This document shows positions 1 to 10,922 of a DNA stretch of 64,000 nt, in pieces; the first letter of the stretch is position 1; each line of letters opens with the position of its first letter. The notes beneath the pieces were generated by a model, which was not told the origin of the DNA, made no database searches, and worked only from the letters and a program-made list of their open reading frames with translations. Source of the DNA: Salvia splendens (taxonomy: Eukaryota; Streptophyta; Magnoliopsida; Lamiales; Lamiaceae); NCBI RefSeq assembly GCF_004379255.2, contig NC_056043.1:2170001-2234000 (forward strand), in the 5' to 3' direction. A program made the translations under genes and the position numbers.

Positions 1-22
1 AAAACTAAATCTAATCACAGTT

Positions 23-1587
23 TCACATGGCCGCCGCCGGCCTCTTGGCCGGTGACTGCTGCGTCGTCGCTGGGGCACTATACAACGACTTGAGCTGCCG
101 GCTGATCAGTTTACTATTGTTAACAGCCATTTGCAGCTCCAAATCATCCGACCACCATTGCTCCAACCCGTGCGCCTCCATGAACTTCTGCTTCCCCTTT
201 GAGAACACGAAGAGCTTAGCCGCACATGGCGTGTTCGTGTTTGTCTCCAGTGGCTTCGCATTCTCCTTATCACCATTATCACCACCACTCCCCTCTGCCC
301 CAACCGGATTATTATCACTATAGTAGCAGCAGATGTAGTCACTGTTGTTCACATACAAATGAGGCACCCATTGCTTTGATCCCAACGTGACCGATGATTG
401 CACCTCCTCGACACCATCATCACCCGCGCTCCTCGAGGGCAGCATCGCCCTGACCCTCTTCCACATCACCCCAGCCTTCTCCCCCATGTTCCTCAGGCTC
501 GAAGCCAGCGACAGCGATGGGGGATTGAACAAATGCGCCTCCACAAACATGCCTTCTTTAGCTAGAGCCTTCCCGACTTGGAGAGCAAAGCCAGCACCTA
601 AAGAGTGCCCTGCAATACACACATTGCTGCTCCCGTACTTATCTGAGATGGATCTCAGCGCCTTCAACGCACAGCTGAATCTCACCGACCCCTTGAGGCT
701 CTCCCAGGCCAAGAAACGGAGATCATCCTCTATGTCTCGCCTGATTGTGGGGCTCTTCAGCAGAGTCCCCCTGAGCACCAGAACAGCCCTCGGTGCACCT
801 TTGGGCCTCAGGAGCACGAAATCCGCCAATGCAGCTGCTCGGTCCCATTCTAGTATCGCCCCGAATATCGATCCATCTCTCTCGTCTATCAGCGTCTCGA
901 CCAGCTTGTACTTGAAAGGCGTCCACCACTTAGGGGCAAGACCGGTCTCGTCGCTTCGGCTATCTTGCCTGTCCAGTTCAAGCAAGTAAACTGCTTGTAT
1001 GAAGCAAGCAATCACAGTCCTTTTATACTTCCCATCCTTCCTGTTTGATTCAATCCGTGTTAGAGAAGAAAAATAAGCTGAAATCCTCCAAATTCCCGAT
1101 TAATTACACTTGAATTTATGCATTTATATCAAAATTTCAAAATACAACAGATCTGACTTGAATTTAGGTATCTGTGATTCAATCTACTTTCAACCTAAGT
1201 TTTCAAATTCCTCACTGAACCAAGCAAGAGAGATTCAGCTACAGAAAAAGAGAGTACAATTCATCAATTTATACAGCCACAGCACAGATGAGTAAATCCC
1301 TAATTTCAGCACACAAACGAGAAATTGGCAGAACGCTAATTCAAACATTGCAATCAAAACGAAAATTCAACAAAGGGGAAGATGAATCTCGGTTACCAAG
1401 TGGAATTGATGAGATCCCTCCAGTTTATGGTAGGAACATTGCGCGGTCCAGATACATGAAACGCGTAAGGATGCTGCTGTGGTTGAGTTTGAAGCTCTAA
1501 TTGATTCGCGCAATCGAGGTCTCCTCCTGCTTCCTCCACCACCTGCAAAACCTCGCTTTTCACCTCCTCTGCGCCTTTCTTCGCCAT
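23..1587 (-). CDS. Lipase class-3-like alpha/beta hydrolase (At4g10955-like)
   Basis: Two exons, 1397-1587 and 23-1019, joined by a GT..AG intron (donor at 1396, acceptor at 1020) that completes a Trp codon; the sum is 1188 nt, 395 residues. The first Met at 1587 is the only one in exon 1. Seen: a nucleophile elbow GHSLG at about residues 201-205 (Ser 203), a late His in a C-terminal AHGLEQWW stretch, and Asp residues between them, consistent with a Ser-Asp-His hydrolase. Family knowledge: plant members are named 'GDSL esterase/lipase At4g10955', but the visible motif is that of the Lipase_3 fold (GxSxG), not GDSL. There is no clear signal peptide, so a soluble intracellular enzyme is likely. 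The substrate is unknown. The C-terminus is Ala/Pro-rich and low in complexity. Confidence 0.85.
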
Positions 1588-2988
1588 TCCCTCTATCGAT
1601 CTCTAACGCTAAACGAAAACAACACAGCTCCTGAATCTGCTAACACAGGGAAAGAATTGGAATGCGTAAAGATGGAAAAAGGAAGATTGAATGGAAAATT
1701 GTGTTAAAGCATGGTTGAATGTTGGGAGTGAGGGATGAGGATTTATTGCGTTAGATTTGGGGGAAAATCTAAAGCCATAATTGCTTAATTTAAAAATGGG
1801 ATGCTTTTGAATAAGGAAGGGTGGGAGTTTCAGATGTGTAACGGTCATATTTCGTGCTCGTTGGTTTCCAGGTGGATGCTAACGTAAGCCGTATGTGCGC
1901 TGGATTTAGTTCATGGATTCCAACACGGCTAAGGAAAATGCATCCAAGGGTATTTTTGTCATTCATTCTTCAAAAAATTCAATATGCACTACTATACTAT
2001 CCTCCTCTCCGGACTCTGTTCAGTTCCCACTCGACGAGAGCAAAATAACCGAAAATCGAATATGTAATCCAAACCAAACTGAAAATTAAAATTCGGTTCG
2101 ATATTTTTTGTTCAGTTCGGTTTAAACTTTTGATTAATTTTGATTGGTTGGGTTCTGACGGAAAAAAATATCAAAATATCGAAAAATTGAATTTTTTTAT
2201 TATTACTCCATATGACTAGTAAATTATACCTACAAACAAACTCTAGTTGTGTTGATTTATATTAATAATGTAATAATGCTTAGATTTTATAAAGATTTTA
2301 ATTGTTTGGATACGCTATCATTTTTGTGTTGATTATAGAAAATTAATTTATATATTTTTAATTTTTTTAATTTTTTGGATATATTGTGCAATTTTGCTTT
2401 TTCAGTCCATATCGATTTTTATAGTTCAGATTTTGGATTTTATATAATTCAGTTCAGTTTTGATTTTTCAGTTCGGTTCTGTAACTGGAAACCGAACTAG
2501 AGTGTAGAAATTATGTTTATTCCTATCTCTAATTTGATTGTTCTTTTACTCAAAAAGTTGGATTGTGACAATGTATTTTGGTTGACTCCACAATGCTAAG
2601 ATTACATTGTGTCTCACGATATTCATCACTCTCACCCAATTTACTTTTGGTGTATCGAAGACATGTCTGCATCTTATGTAAAGTGAGTCGGCATATAGTT
2701 TTATGCATTATGTTTATTGTGTTAAAGAGAGATAATAAAGTTAAACGATAGTCATGTTTTCTTTTCTTTTTTTAAGTTGTGTCATTTTGAATGATACAAT
2801 GCTAAAATAATGTGCCACTTTGAATAAAACTAAGGAAATACTACTATATTGATAATCATTGAGGCATTGTAGGTAAACTTGGTAGCTAACTAATTATAGT
2901 GCACTATTTTCATAGTCACATGAAGATGAGAATCTTTGTGGTATAAACTCAAAATTTTGTGGTATATTCAAGTAGTGATGCCATTGTG
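1588..2988. other. Intergenic, AT-rich, no gene seen
   Basis: Upstream flank of the lipase gene (first about 250 bases likely 5' leader and promoter) followed by AT-rich DNA. From about 2040 to 2510 it holds many short CGGTT/AACCG words in both orientations, such as TTCAGTTCGGTTT near 2110 and AACCGAACTAGAG near 2490, which looks like an old non-autonomous DNA transposon. I could not define its ends. No convincing coding frame on either strand. Confidence 0.5.
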
Positions 2989-2996
2989 GCCTCAAG

Positions 2997-3707
2997 CACT
3001 GGCGGACCCAGTGTAGGACAAGGGGTACAACTGTATCCCCAAAACTTGATATGTTAACTATATATTGTAATGTTATTTCAAATGAAGCTAAGTAGTTCAG
3101 CGGTAGAGCGTTGCTTGTTCTCTTCAATAACAATCAGGGTTTGAATCTCGGCAATTGCATAATATTTTGGTTTTCTTGCATTTTATTTATTGTCCTTCTT
3201 GCATTTCATTTTCTTGTATTTTATTTAGATGGTAGTAAGTAGTAGTATTCCTTTTTTTCTACTGCATTTAATTCATTAATCTACTTTCTATTTGTGGAAT
3301 AGTTATTATATTGTTATTTATTTTGAAAATATTATTTTTATCTATATTCGACTTTGCAGTATTTATAGTTATGATAAAATTTCTTTTGTTTTGAAAAGAA
3401 CTGAATTTTTCTTGAATCATTATTATATTCCTATTTATATACGATTACAAATAATTTATCAATTGTTTAGTGATTATATTTTTTTTATTTTTTAGAAATA
3501 GTTTAACTTTATTCAAATAATTTATGTTCAAAAGATTTAGTATTTTTTTATTATGTAATTAGTATATTTATATCTATATAAATAATTTATAATTAATAAA
3601 AATATTCATATAAAAACTAATAAAATGGAAGAAAAGTGATCGATCAAAGTTTAAAGTTTCAATGTATATGTCGTACCCCCGAATTAAAAATCCTGGATCT
3701 GCCACTG
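2997..3707. mobile_element. Non-autonomous hAT element with 8-bp target duplication
   Basis: The target duplication GCCTCAAG is present at 2989-2996 and 3708-3715. The termini are CACTGGCGGACCCA on the left and, read inward on the other strand, CAGTGGCAGATCCA on the right. An 8-bp duplication with CAGTGGCGGA-like inverted ends is the signature of plant hAT elements. The 711-bp interior is AT-rich and encodes no transposase, so it must be mobilised in trans. It contains a tRNA-like segment (3084-3155) and lies just downstream of VPS16. Confidence 0.8.
3084..3155 (+). other. tRNA-like segment with A-box and B-box inside hAT element
   Basis: GTAGTTCAGCGGTAGAGC at about 3092-3109 resembles a tRNA D-arm (A box) and GGGTTTGAATCTC at about 3138-3150 resembles the T-arm (B box). 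The spacing between them is that of a tRNA. The 5' seven bases do not pair with the 3' side, so it cannot form a normal acceptor stem and is not a functional tRNA gene. It may be a tRNA-derived fragment picked up by the element, or convergent internal pol III promoter sequence. Confidence 0.45.
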
Positions 3708-3874
3708 GCCTCAAGATGCTTATCTCTAATCATTCGTTTATTAGAATAAAAAAGTGGCAAGTGAAAAATCAGTCTTGCCAACTTCTATATGAATATGAGA
3801 TAACTGCATTGAGTTTCAAGCTTTCCTACCTACGCCTTGAAACTGAATCACAATACAAAAATGAGCAAACAACA

Positions 3875-5696
3875 CTAAGAGAGAGCTTGGAACAATAAGC
3901 GGTCGCGAAGAGCATCAAAGATCGAAGAACCTCCAGCATTTTGTGAAAACGACTGTCTGAATCTCGCTAGCAGTTCGCTATCCCTGGACTGAGATGCTGC
4001 ATCTGCAGCTTCCCTGGCCATCCCGATTTTAGCGAAAGCCTGTTTGCCAGTTACAGCACATTCAGCTAGTGAAAGAGAAGACACAAAAAACTAAGTGAAA
4101 ATTGCATGCTAGTTTAGTTACTTCAGCTCTCTCTCCCAGATCTGAAAGCTTCGGTATGTACTTCAGTGCTTCATCTTTCTTACCCGCGTCAATGCAAGCT
4201 TCCACAAATGGACGATAACCTAGAGACGATGTAACTATATGTTACTAACATGAAAAGGAACTAACTAGAAAAAGATTCAAGTTTAGTAATTGAGTAAAAA
4301 AAATGAAATACTAGCACAAGATATGGAAGTTAATGTCGTGCTAGTTATTTCTCGTTAGCCTTTCGTTTACAAAAGCAAGCAAAGTCGCAATATGCATCAC
4401 CAGCAGAATCTGTGTCCATCAGTCAAACTGCACTGAAAACAAGCTTAGTATCGAAGTAACTTGTGAAGCCAGAAGGCACAAAGAAAAAGATCGTCAATCT
4501 AATCGACCTGTGTCTTGGCATTGGAAAGGTTATCATATCTTACGATGCCAAGTTTATTATCATTATGCAAAATACTGAAGATAACAGATGGAAAAACAGA
4601 GAAAAGAATACCAAAATAAGATGAAGATAAGAAAAATTGAACATAAAATATAAACTGCGAGCGCATAACACTGACCAATTGGTGGTCTCTTCTCTTTCGA
4701 AAATTTTTCCAGCGCATCCCAGTCTTGGATTGTTGCCAGAGCAAAGCATTTAAGCCAATACCATCGCTTGTCAGCAACCTGAATCATATTCATGTATTTC
4801 AAAAAATATTAATTGTGTGAATAAAAATCATACCCATCTATGAAAATGCAAGAGTATGCCTAAAACGGCTAAGCATGAATCATTGTTACTTTATGTCCAG
4901 CAGGGAAATATGTGGATTATACAAACCTTAAATTCAGCTCTAACTTTATTTGCAGCACGATGATTTCCCAGAACAATGCATGTTCGAATTGTGTCGCTGA
5001 CACTTGAATCCAGAAAAATAGCCTGTTTTGTTGTTATCTCTAATTCACGTTGAATTCTGCAAATAAAAAACTATGCATGGTTCATTAAAGTAGAAATAGA
5101 AAAAAAAATTGAAGGGATTAGATAGGATTGCGGGGAAGAGGATCAAAGAAGAACAAAATCATGTTCTAAATGTCACAAGCCCGTAAGGGCCACAACACAA
5201 CAATTACCTTAACAGTTTGGCATGTTCCTCAGCTGCGTTGGACTCAAACATATGTTCATTTGATTCCGCAAAAAGATTGCTAGCTTTTTCGATTAGTTTT
5301 ATGCGTGCACCAAAAGATGATCCTTTGGCCCTTGGATCTTTTGCAAGTTCCCACGATTCTTTCCACAAGAGATAAGCTACCTCCTGCAAAATATAAAACC
5401 TTTTATTGCAACAAATGTTATAAAGAGAAGAGGCAAAAGGTTGGGCCTTAGGATCGATAAAGATCTGTGAAAAACATCATCTAAATACCATCTTCCAAAC
5501 AGAAAAACTGCAATAGGCAGCAAGAGAATGGTGCAAAAATGCAAATATCTAAGTCATTCCAAAGACTATTGAAACTCCAGAAAATATATTTCCGGTATCA
5601 TGGAATTAGAAAACTGAAATGACAGAAGCAATAGGAATTGAAGTTTTGAAAGACAAGCCATAGTATCAGGTTTCTTCTACAGTACAAGTCAGCTTG

Positions 5697-5761
<65 letters not shown>

Positions 5762-8700
5762 TTGAAATAACGAGTGACGAAAAGAGACCCCACGGATCAG
5801 GTAAATGTGAATATAATATGAATGTAGGGAAAAACCAAATGAATCAGGTTAGTGTTAATTAACCTGGAGTTGCCCAGTGGATAGAAAGAAGTCCTTCAAG
5901 AACTCATGCTTGTAACACCTGGAAGAAGATCAAAAAGATATCCTGCATTAATGAAACAAATTTCTTCCCTTCCACGTGGCATTTGGGAGGATAAGTACTT
6001 TGCCTACCGAGCGTATTTGATAAACAGATCACGTGCAAGAGGTCTAGCCTGTATTGTTGAAAAAAACTCCATTGGCGAACTCTGAAATTTTGCAGTTTGT
6101 GAATCAATAAACTTTGACCAAGAATTCATGTAAGCATATATAAGAGCTTGCTCCTGTATAGATGTGTGAGAATATTAATCTTAAACAATACTACACCTTC
6201 TTCCAGATATGAAACATGACAAGATAAACAAGATCAGTGTCTCCACTTTCGGTAGCCTTCACAAGTGCTGAATATTCTTCCCCAATACTTAGCAAGAGAG
6301 GGATCTGACATACAGATACGTCATATAGGTGTTTCTTAAGACTGTCAAACAAGTAGCTTTAATGACAGACGATATCAAGCCAATATGTAATCATGTCTCT
6401 ATACACACGTAATGAAGGAATATGGCATACAGAAGGGAATAGGGAAAAAATAACTCAAAACTCTACCTGTTTAGAGGAGCACAGCTCATGTTCAACTAGC
6501 ATAGCAGCTAATTTCCTGCGGCCACGCTTATCAGCATGAGCAGCAACAGCTGCATAAGATATTCCTTTGCATATCTTCAACTGAGATCTAATAGATAATT
6601 ATATTAGGCAAAACATTTTGCAACCAAACAAGTAGTGCAAATAAATAAGATATTCCTCTGCATATCTTCAAGCTACAGTTAGTATACTTAACCCAAGATA
6701 TGTAGTGAAGTTGCTGCAAAACTAACTATATGTTCTTACATCTGGCAGCCAACAATCAGGGTAAAGAAACTAATCATGAAACTTTGGGTCAGTAGGTTGG
6801 ATGGTTGGAAATATTGAATAATTCCTTTAGCACTACTCTATGTAACAAGATGCAATCTAAGAACCTCCTTACAAGTAAAACGACAGAATAGGTACAGAGT
6901 ATATGTTAATGCCATGAAAGATTCTTATGATCATGTTTTTGTGGGGAAATAACTAAAACATAGACTACTGAAAAACTGACCTTGTCAAGTAGAATCTGAA
7001 GAAGAGTGGCATCAGGAATCATTGCGGAAGCTGATATCTTTGTACACGCCCAGTGCATTATTACAACTTCCTATACAAGCATCAAATTATAATGATTTCT
7101 TTTGCAAATTTGCTCACTACTTTTTTAAGGAGCATTTCTTTATCCTCATAGTTCTCTTATTCCTTTCCACCCATAAATTTTGTTTCTTATAAAAAAATAT
7201 ACAGTACTACATTACAAGAAGTTGATAGCTTACTTGGCTTAAGCCGAGGTATTCTGATAGTCGCAGAGCTAGAAGGTGTTTGTGGGCTTTAATTAGACGG
7301 TTGATCAGAACAGATGGAGTAAGTAACTGCAAAGAAACATTTAAAAAAAAACAAGCAAATAAATAAACTAGCATTTTGTAAGAAGCCAGGACATGACATT
7401 TTAGCGTAAGGTACTCAGATGCCAACACCTTGTACTGCTGAAGGCTTAGAGGAATTCCAATGTCGACATCACGTACAGCATTTAAGACACGGAGCATCTG
7501 ACATATCTCTCGTACACTGTCACGTCGAACATGGCTGCCAAAAAAGCCAAATGGATATCAATAACATGAAAAGAAAACAGAAGATATTGCTTTTTGGAGA
7601 ATTAAAATCCATTTACTACACCAAATTCAGACTACAACAGCCAAGTCCAAGTTACGGGAACACATAAACCAATATATGTTCAGTTCACTCATTCAAATTT
7701 CAATACGTTATGATGGTATGGAGTAAAAAATATGAAAAAGTAGAGCACAAGAAATATAATTTGTAAGATTTTCTGAGACTATCATCTACTCTATAAATCA
7801 ACCAAAATAGATTCTCAATATAATAGCAGAATTTCAGTTCCAATCCTTTCTTAACCAATTGCAGAAGATAACACCTCACATTAGGAATGGAAATCAGTGT
7901 CCTCGACCTGTACATAGATACTGAGTACTCATCTATAAAACGAGATATTTAAATCATGAACTTCTGCATATAAATACAAACAATCAAATAAATGATGAAA
8001 ATGCACATGAAGATCACAAATCACCTGGAAGATCGAACTACTTGACATATCAATTGCAATAGTAGATCATCTAATAAAAATTAGTCATTAGCACAACTTG
8101 AATAGGAAAAGGAGAACCTTAATTTCATTCATAGGAGGCAAATTTCAGCACTAAATATACCTAGAAAAGGTTTGACCATAACTTGCAGCTCTCAATAGTG
8201 TCCTTTGCAGTGAAATATCAAATTCATAGCCGGCAGCATCTATACAAGACTCAACAGCTTCAGGCAATGAAGAGTGGATTAATTTCAAGTTCTCAGCAGC
8301 CTGCAAATAATAGAATATAAATATTCAAAAAAATTTTGCATAGTTTTGGAATACAATCCCAGTCTTATCAAATTTTGATGAGTCTACTACCATATTCAAC
8401 ATTAATATATGTATCTTTTATCCAAATTTTCATCTTCTCAATATAAATTACATCAACTTAATTGTGAATGTGTAGGGGAGGCTAACAGGATAGCGTACAA
8501 TGATTTCTATAAATCGGCTAGGTAGGAAAGGAGAGGAGTAATATAGCTTCAAGTTTTAAACTTTTTATCAGGTCGGCATATTTTAAAACTTCGAGGAGGT
8601 AAAACAATTGCTGTGGCAAAGAAAGAAAAGCTCACTCTGAAGTGTGAACCTAAATTTTGGAACCTTTCCTACTTTGGTCATTTAAGTTTTTCATTTCAAC

Positions 8701-10055
8701 TATCTTAACTCTAACAACCTCAATGTGCCACGTTTCCACTGAATGCAGGCATATATAAAGTTGAGGCAATAGACAAGTTTGTATATAACAAATTTATACA
8801 GTATAATAGAAAATGCAATTAAAGACGAATACCTTTGCACTTCGCCTATCAAAATGCTCCAAGGCATCATACAATAAAGCAGGAGGTGATGTGCTTCCAA
8901 TCTGAAAGATTGATACTGTAGAGTCTGGAACTCGATGCAAAAACTCCATGGTTGTGTTAGATAATATACGCACCCCATCGCATTCTGGAATAAGAATAAT
9001 TGGCTCATCATAAATGTACCGTACCGGCTCTTCATAGGGACCCACCATCAACAACATGTCCTCCCAGTAGAGTAACACAGCATCCGATCCGCACCAAGCT
9101 AGTTGTTCTGGTGGGAGGGCTGACTGAAAATGTTGAAAGTGATAGTATAATTGTGTGAAAGCTATTAATTCACACTCCATATTTGCAATTGAATTAACTA
9201 CACAAAGACAAATCTATTGCAATTGAATTTACACCGAATTAGCTAAACGAAAATGCTTATCAGAGCACAATGTACCTCACAAGTATAATCAATGAACTCT
9301 TTGGAAAAATCAGAGGACATAACCAGAAGCCTTCCATCATGAGTGAAGGACGCAACAAATTCCCCTTTCCTCGACAACACCATCTTCTGCAGCGGTCCAA
9401 TTCCGGCCGCCAACGGCTGAATTCCATCCTCCTCCACCAGCAACACATGATCCCCAACCCCTAGCAGCACCTCCACACCCCCCGATTTTGCATACCCTGG
9501 CTCAATCACCGCCATACAATGCGGCAGCTCCTCCAATCCACAATCCGCCAATTTAACCGCCCTCGGCGCCTTAAAATCCGGCACCGCGAGAATCTCAAGC
9601 GCCTCGGTGATGCAAACGACGCCGTTCCCCCAAAACACGCAATCGACGACGCTGTTGTCGAAATTGAAGCACTCCTTGCCGAGGGAGAAGGTGGAAAGGA
9701 GCTCGGCGTGGACGCTGTAGGAGTAGACGGTACCGTCCTGCGTGATGCAGGCTAGGGTTAGGTCGTCGGTCCAGAACATTCCGATCAGGCGGCCGCCGGG
9801 GTTGCGCCAGACGGATTCGGCGGTGAGGCGGCCGGAGGAGGTAAAGATTCGGAGCTTGCGGAGGGCGGATTCGGCGTAGAGGTGGACGATTTTGGCGTCG
9901 TCGCGGATGGCGGCGATGGGGCCGGCGAAGGGGGCGCACGCGATTTTGTTGCGCGTGAGGTCGACTTGCTTCCACTCCATCTGGTAGAGCTCCGGTTTCC
10001 GGTAGTAGCGATTGTAGAGGAGCTGCCATTCCGCCGCTACCGTGACTCCTGCCAT
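3875..10055 (-). CDS. VPS16: Vacuolar protein sorting-associated protein 16 (HOPS/CORVET core)
   Basis: Fifteen exons (minus strand): 9276-10055, 8833-9123, 8161-8300, 7429-7534, 7234-7326, 6981-7070, 6467-6580, 6197-6304, 6008-6081, 5864-5918, 5208-5383, 4927-5056, 4676-4778, 4122-4219, 3875-4039. All have GT..AG borders and add up to 2523 nt, 840 residues, close to the plant family length. The N-terminal half is the Vps16_N beta-propeller region, including DEPIILIPECDGVRILSN in exon 2. The C-terminal half is the helical Vps16_C domain (DKRWYWLKCFALATI, RPPIGYRPFVEACID). Known role: VPS16 (VACUOLELESS1 in Arabidopsis) is a core subunit of the class C complex that tethers late endosomes and vacuoles and binds VPS33. 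All exons are intact, so the gene is probably functional. The product ends in FQALS. Confidence 0.93.
5697..5760. repeat. (ATA)n microsatellite in VPS16 intron
   Basis: About 21 uninterrupted trinucleotide repeats inside the intron between the 5864-5918 and 5208-5383 exons of VPS16. It is likely length-polymorphic. Confidence 0.95.
6554..6671. repeat. Short duplication of a VPS16 exon edge into its intron
   Basis: The 27 bases at 6554-6580 (5' edge of the exon 6467-6580 on the minus strand) recur at 6645-6671 within the adjacent intron with one difference (t to c). The copy retains the coding look but lacks an adjoining good splice frame. Confidence 0.75.
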
Positions 10056-10922
10056 CTCGATTTTGAGATGAATTGCAGAAAACCGTTAGTGAGTGACGAA
10101 GAAGAAGAGAGCAGTTAAATACAGATAATAATTTTATAAATAAAATAACTACTTTTGATCAAATAAATTATGAATTAAAGTACAGAGTTGAATATTGATA
10201 AATTAAATTGAGTTTGATTTATTTTTTTCAAGCTCAATGTGAGATATACTGATAATTTAATCATGGTCTTTCGACTTACCTATTTTTTCTACTTTTAAAA
10301 TCTTTATTACTATCAAATAAATTCTTGTGAAACGCTATCAAATGATAACTTATACTATACGAAAATGGTACTGTAATTTATAATTCCAATCAAAAGTTAA
10401 CATTTAATTAGCAAAAGTGATCAAGATTAATATCACTAATTTGAATTATAGTAGTACTACTAATTTTAATTTCATCAAGTTAAATTACTTAGAATATACT
10501 TATAAAAATTATTTCATATTATATGACCATAAAAACATTGTGAAAAAAATAATAAATCACGAGGAAAAGTGGCTTCTCTTCGAATGTCGATATTTTAGTT
10601 TCATTTCTACTATAAATTTAGGATTGATACAATCGAAATATACCCTTTTTGTTTCATTTAAAAAAATTAATCTATACTGGTAGGCATTTGTTTTACTAAT
10701 TTATGAATCACAAAATTCAGTGAAAGCAAAAAATATGAAGAATTTGAAAGTCATTCAATCATGTCCTTGGAAGTACTCTAGTGAACAATTCTAAATAATT
10801 AAAATACCCTCCTTGATTTTCACTAAATGCAAAAATAAAAATAGTTACAATTCAGATTTGCAAGAATCAATCTCCTGAAGCTCAAGTTGCAAGAATTTCT
10901 CAATAAAAATTTGGTAATTTCA
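10056..10922. other. Intergenic between VPS16 and subtilase, no gene seen
   Basis: The first part is the VPS16 5' leader and promoter on the minus strand (GA-rich just above the start). From 10120 to about 10900 the DNA is AT-rich, and open frames there are of biased composition (Asn, Ile, Lys, Tyr) with no family resemblance. The last part before 10923 is the 3' untranslated region of the subtilase gene. Confidence 0.5.

Noticed and set aside
2040..2510. Foldback transposon with CGGTT/AACCG repeats
   Set aside because: Words recur in both orientations, but I could not fix termini or a target duplication.
3084..3155. Functional tRNA gene
   Set aside because: The acceptor stem does not pair, and the anticodon arm cannot be drawn; only the A-box and B-box are tRNA-like.
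3292..3495. Plus-strand open frame of 67 codons inside the hAT element
   Set aside because: The composition is nearly all Tyr, Ile, Phe and Ser from AT-rich DNA; no domain, and it does not cover the element as a transposase would.
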